From Gammaproteobacteria bacterium (lineage in GTDB: Bacteria; Pseudomonadota; Gammaproteobacteria; Francisellales; CACEW01): a stretch of DNA of 64,000 bases. The position numbers were made by a program, and so were the translations under genes. This document shows positions 60,442 through 64,000 of this stretch, piece by piece; position 1 is the first letter of the stretch, and each line of letters begins with the position of its first letter. The stretch is taken from positions 40,690-104,689 of the forward strand of contig JAQSYQ010000002.1 in the NCBI GenBank assembly GCA_029256015.1, given 5' to 3'. A model generated the notes under the pieces. The model was given only the letters and a program-made list of their open reading frames with translations, searched no databases and was not told the origin of the DNA.

Positions 60442-61814
60442 CTTCCTAAATTCCGGCAGGATTTACCCGATAGCAGGTTGGCTTCGATTTGCTCTAAGGA
60501 AACGTCTTTGGTTTCAGGGGCGAAGAAGCGGATAAAAATAAGGCTTAACAGGCCAATTCCTGAGAACATCCAGAAAGTATAATGTGGGCCCAAAGCACCC
60601 AGCAAGCTTAAGAAGGTAAAGCCAATAATTGCATTACACAGCCAGTTGGTTGCGGTAGTCACGGTTACCCCGATATCGCGGCCTTGTAATGGATAAATTT
60701 CAGCGCAAAGGATCCAGATAATAGGCCCTAAGCTTACCGCAAAGCCCACGATAAAGGACAGAAGGCAGGCAACCGCTAAGTATTGTAAAGTTGGGGTGCT
60801 AATGCCTACATGGAACAAATAGCCGAGCAAGAATAAGCTGATGGTTGTGACGCAAAGCCCAAAGTAAAGAATAGGACGACGGCCTAGCTTGTCTACCAAT
60901 AAAATAGAAACTACCGTAGTGAGTACGTTAACTGTCCCTACCGCTACGGTTCCCCACATTTGATCGATATGGCTTGCGAATCCTGCCATTTGGAAAATGG
61001 TAGGAGCGTAATACATTACGGTGTTAATCCCGGAAAACTGTTGAATGATTTGAAAAGCGATCCCGAGGAATAATACTTTAACGAAAAAGCGGTTCTTAAG
61101 AAGGGATCTAATAGAATGAGTCGTACTTAAGCTGCTTTCAATTTCTTGAATTTCGCCTTCAACTTCATGAGGGTGGCGCACTCTATCCAATACAGCCATG
61201 GCTTGTTCTTTGTTGCCACGCAGCATCAACCAACGAGGGCTTTTTGGTAACATTAATACCGCTAAAAACATAGCAAAAGCTGGGAAAAAGGGTAGGCCCA
61301 ACATCCAGCGCCAGCTTCCAATTACGCTAAACGCGGTATCGCTTAAAAACGCTGCCAAAATACCGATGGTGATCATTAGTTGATACAATGCAATCAAAGC
61401 ACCACGGACATTTTTAGGGGCCACTTCAGATAAATATAAAGGAGCGGTAAATGAAGCCAAACCTAAAGCAAGGCCTAAAAACAAGCGTACGATAATCAGC
61501 ATGGTGACTGAAACAGAAAAAGCCGAGAGGATTGATCCCACAGAGAATATCAAGGCACTGACCAAAATCGCAAAGCGTCGGCCATAATGACGAGTAATGA
61601 ATCCGCTAAATAGAGTTCCCACAACAGCACCGACTAATATTGCGCTGACCACGGCTTCCTGTTGAATAGTTGAGAGCTCAAAATCCATTTTCAAAAAGGG
61701 AAGTGCACCGGAGATCGCTCCAATATCAATACCAAACAAGAGGCCTGCTAAAGCAGCCGTAATTCCAACGATATAGACAAAGGGTTTGTTCTTAAGGGTT
61801 TGCACTGTTTCCAT
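60438..61814 (-). CDS. MFS sugar porter (GalP/XylE-like)
   Basis: 12-TM; GLLFGIDIGAISGALPFL, RHYGRRFAIL, DKLGRRPILYFG, FAPETKDVSLEQIE. Confidence 0.92.
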   Translation of the reverse strand: METVQTLKNKPFVYIVGITAALAGLLFGIDIGAISGALPFLKMDFELSTIQQEAVVSAILVGAVVGTLFSGFITRHYGRRFAILVSALIFSVGSILSAFSVSVTMLIIVRLFLGLALGLASFTAPLYLSEVAPKNVRGALIALYQLMITIGILAAFLSDTAFSVIGSWRWMLGLPFFPAFAMFLAVLMLPKSPRWLMLRGNKEQAMAVLDRVRHPHEVEGEIQEIESSLSTTHSIRSLLKNRFFVKVLFLGIAFQIIQQFSGINTVMYYAPTIFQMAGFASHIDQMWGTVAVGTVNVLTTVVSILLVDKLGRRPILYFGLCVTTISLFLLGYLFHVGISTPTLQYLAVACLLSFIVGFAVSLGPIIWILCAEIYPLQGRDIGVTVTTATNWLCNAIIGFTFLSLLGALGPHYTFWMFSGIGLLSLIFIRFFAPETKDVSLEQIEANLLSGKSCRNLGR

Positions 61815-61938
61815 GATTCATTTATCCTACTAAACTTAAATTTTGGTCTAACATATAGTTCATTACTCAAGCAGTCTATGCACACTACCATGAAGTTTTC
61901 ATAGAGTAAATATAGGTCAAGTTCAGGGACAAAGCATT

Positions 61939-62964
61939 ATGATGGATATTAGCAATTCCCCTCACAGACGTTATAACCCTTTAAAAGGAGAGTGGGTATT
62001 GGTTTCACCGCATCGCGCCATGAGACCTTGGCAGGGTAAGCAAGACGCCTTGCCCTCTCAAGAAAAGAAGGCTCACGACCCCAATTGCTACTTGTGTCCC
62101 GGCAATACTCGAATCAGCGGCAAAAAGAACCCGGCATATGAAGGGACTTTTGTATTTACCAACGACAGCCCCGCTCTTTTTCCTGATGCCGAGTTCCCTG
62201 TTCAGAACAAACCCTTATTGCTACAGTCTGAAAATGCAGTGGGAACTACCAAAGTTATTTGCTTTTCACCTAGACACGATCTCACTTTGGCTGATTTAAC
62301 TGAGCCTGAGCTAAGCAATGTTATTAACAACATGATCGCTCAAATCGAAAAATTAAAAGAAAAATATACCTGGATTCAGATTTTTGAAAATAAAGGCGAG
62401 ATGATGGGCTGCTCCAGTCCTCATCCTCATGGGCAAATCTGGGCCAGCCAGCATTTACCTAACGAAGCCCTAAGAGAAGAAACTCATCAATCGGCTTATT
62501 TCATGACCCATGGCAAGCCTTTGCTGTTGGACTACGCGCATTTGGAAATGGAACAGCAGGAACGTATCGTCTGTGAAAATAATGACTGGCTCGTGGTAGT
62601 TCCTTTTTGGGCAACTTGGCCGTTTGAAACTTTGCTATTACCTAAGTTTTCAGTCAGACATTTGCCCGGCCTTTCTCCAAAACAGATTGAAAGCTTGGCC
62701 AAAATAATGAAAAGCTTGCTCGTTAAATATGACCGCTTATTTGAGTGCTCCTTTCCTTATTCAATGGGCTGGCATGGCGCGCCTTATAATGATAAGGCCA
62801 ATGAACACTGGCAGCTGCATGCCCATTTTTATCCCCCACTTTTAAGGTCGGCCACCATCAGGAAATTTATGGTGGGCTATGAAATGCTGGCAGAGGCCCA
62901 AAGGGACTTAACCGCAGAGCAGGCCGCACAGAGACTGCGCGAGCTTCCTGATCATAAGGCTTAA
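61939..62964 (+). CDS. galT: galactose-1-phosphate uridylyltransferase
   Basis: PHRRYNPLKGEWVLVSPHR, CPGNTRISG, MMGCSSPHPHGQIWAS. Confidence 0.96.
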   Translation: MMDISNSPHRRYNPLKGEWVLVSPHRAMRPWQGKQDALPSQEKKAHDPNCYLCPGNTRISGKKNPAYEGTFVFTNDSPALFPDAEFPVQNKPLLLQSENAVGTTKVICFSPRHDLTLADLTEPELSNVINNMIAQIEKLKEKYTWIQIFENKGEMMGCSSPHPHGQIWASQHLPNEALREETHQSAYFMTHGKPLLLDYAHLEMEQQERIVCENNDWLVVVPFWATWPFETLLLPKFSVRHLPGLSPKQIESLAKIMKSLLVKYDRLFECSFPYSMGWHGAPYNDKANEHWQLHAHFYPPLLRSATIRKFMVGYEMLAEAQRDLTAEQAAQRLRELPDHKA

Positions 62965-62966
62965 GC

Positions 62967-64000
62967 ATGAAGCAAAAAATACTGGCCGAATTTCAAAGGC
63001 TTTATAGCAAGTTGCCAAGCCATATCATCCGTTCTCCGGGAAGGGTCAATATTATTGGAGAGCATACGGATTATAACGAAGGTTTTGTATTGCCCATGGC
63101 GCTGGAAAAAGCCACTTGGCTGGCAATGAGCCCTCGAGATGATCAGGTTGTGAATGTTTACAGCGAGCATCGTGGTCAAGCCAGTATTGATCTGCTTAAG
63201 CTTAGCCGCCCTGAAGGAAAGCCGAAATGGTTCAATTATGTTGAAGCGGTAGCCTGGGCCTTAAGCCTTGAAGCTAAGAAAAACTTAAAAGGCTTTGATG
63301 CTGTCGTGTTGTCAGATGTTCCGGCCGGGGCAGGCGTGTCTTCCTCCGCTTCATTTGAGCTCGCTGTGGCAAGGGCCTTGTCATTGAGTTCCCATTTGAA
63401 TTGGGACCCTGTGGCAATAGCTAAACTCTGTCAAAAAGCCGAAAACCAGTGGGTAGGGGTGAATTGCGGAATAATGGACCAGTTAATTTGCGCAGTGGGT
63501 GAAAAGGACCATGCTGTATTAATGGATTGCCGTTCATTGGAATATAAAGCGGTATCGTTGCCAAAGGATACCGTATTAGTGATTTTGGATACCAGCACTC
63601 GAAGAGGTCTTGTCGGCTCTCTTTATAATGAAAGAAGAGCGCAGTGTGAGCTGGTGGCCAAAACTTTAGGAGTTCAATTTCTTCGTGATATCAGTCTTGA
63701 TACTTTAAAAGCCCATCAAGCTGAGCTTGATCCGATTGCATTTAAAAGGGCCTATCATGTGGTTTCAGAAAACGACAGGGTCTTGAAAGCGGTGCAAGCT
63801 ATGCAGGCTAATGATGCAGTAAAATTGGGACAGTTAATGTTGGACAGTCATAACAGTTTAAACCGAGACTTTGAAGTGACTAACGAAGCCTTGAATATTA
63901 TGGTCAATATTGCCAAAAACTTACCTGGATGTTTTGGTGCCAGAATGACTGGGGCAGGCTTTGGGGGCTGTGCCGTGGCTTTGGTTCAAAAAGAATGTGC
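62967..64000 (+). CDS. galK: galactokinase (truncated by window end)
   Basis: Own translation: MKQKILAEFQRLYSKLPSHIIRSPGRVNIIGEHTDYNEGFVLPMALEK...SDVPAGAGVSSSASFELA...GARMTGAGFGGCAVAL; open to the window end, so absent from the ORF track. Confidence 0.95.
   Translation, partial: MKQKILAEFQRLYSKLPSHIIRSPGRVNIIGEHTDYNEGFVLPMALEKATWLAMSPRDDQVVNVYSEHRGQASIDLLKLSRPEGKPKWFNYVEAVAWALSLEAKKNLKGFDAVVLSDVPAGAGVSSSASFELAVARALSLSSHLNWDPVAIAKLCQKAENQWVGVNCGIMDQLICAVGEKDHAVLMDCRSLEYKAVSLPKDTVLVILDTSTRRGLVGSLYNERRAQCELVAKTLGVQFLRDISLDTLKAHQAELDPIAFKRAYHVVSENDRVLKAVQAMQANDAVKLGQLMLDSHNSLNRDFEVTNEALNIMVNIAKNLPGCFGARMTGAGFGGCAVALVQKEC

Overview
64 kb chromosomal window from a gammaproteobacterium, probably of the Legionellales/Coxiella-like type. 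That placement is an inference from gene content, an ankyrin protein and PmrA-like boxes; no database was searched. The backbone is housekeeping genes: a fadA/fadN-like/thioesterase cluster, carAB, dsbB, polA, murI, murE-murF-mraY-queC, tsaC, gcvTH, nhaA, dinG-like, grpE-dnaK-dnaJ, yqgE-ruvX, fis, rsgA-gyrB-recF, xerC, rlmI, rlmM, and a galactose cluster (transporter, galT, galK truncated at the window end). Interspersed are lineage-specific hypotheticals that look like candidate secreted proteins. No tRNA, rRNA, CRISPR or intact transposase was recognised. Main points for follow-up: (1) a paralogous gene pair at 36.4-38.1 kb, each preceded by a TTAATATT-N2-CTTAAG tandem box resembling the PmrA box that drives Dot/Icm effector genes; (2) a dispersed intergenic repeat family containing a hairpin whose stem changes sequence but keeps pairing in three copies; (3) a second palindrome family whose TAAAATCC edge supplies the TAA stop codon of three unrelated genes; (4) a palindromic repeat apparently inserted in frame in murE; (5) an AstD-like aldehyde dehydrogenase with its catalytic motifs replaced, an arginase-like protein with an altered metal motif, and a serine recombinase lacking its catalytic motif; (6) matching sigma-32 promoters before grpE and dnaK. 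All homology calls come from reading motifs by eye.
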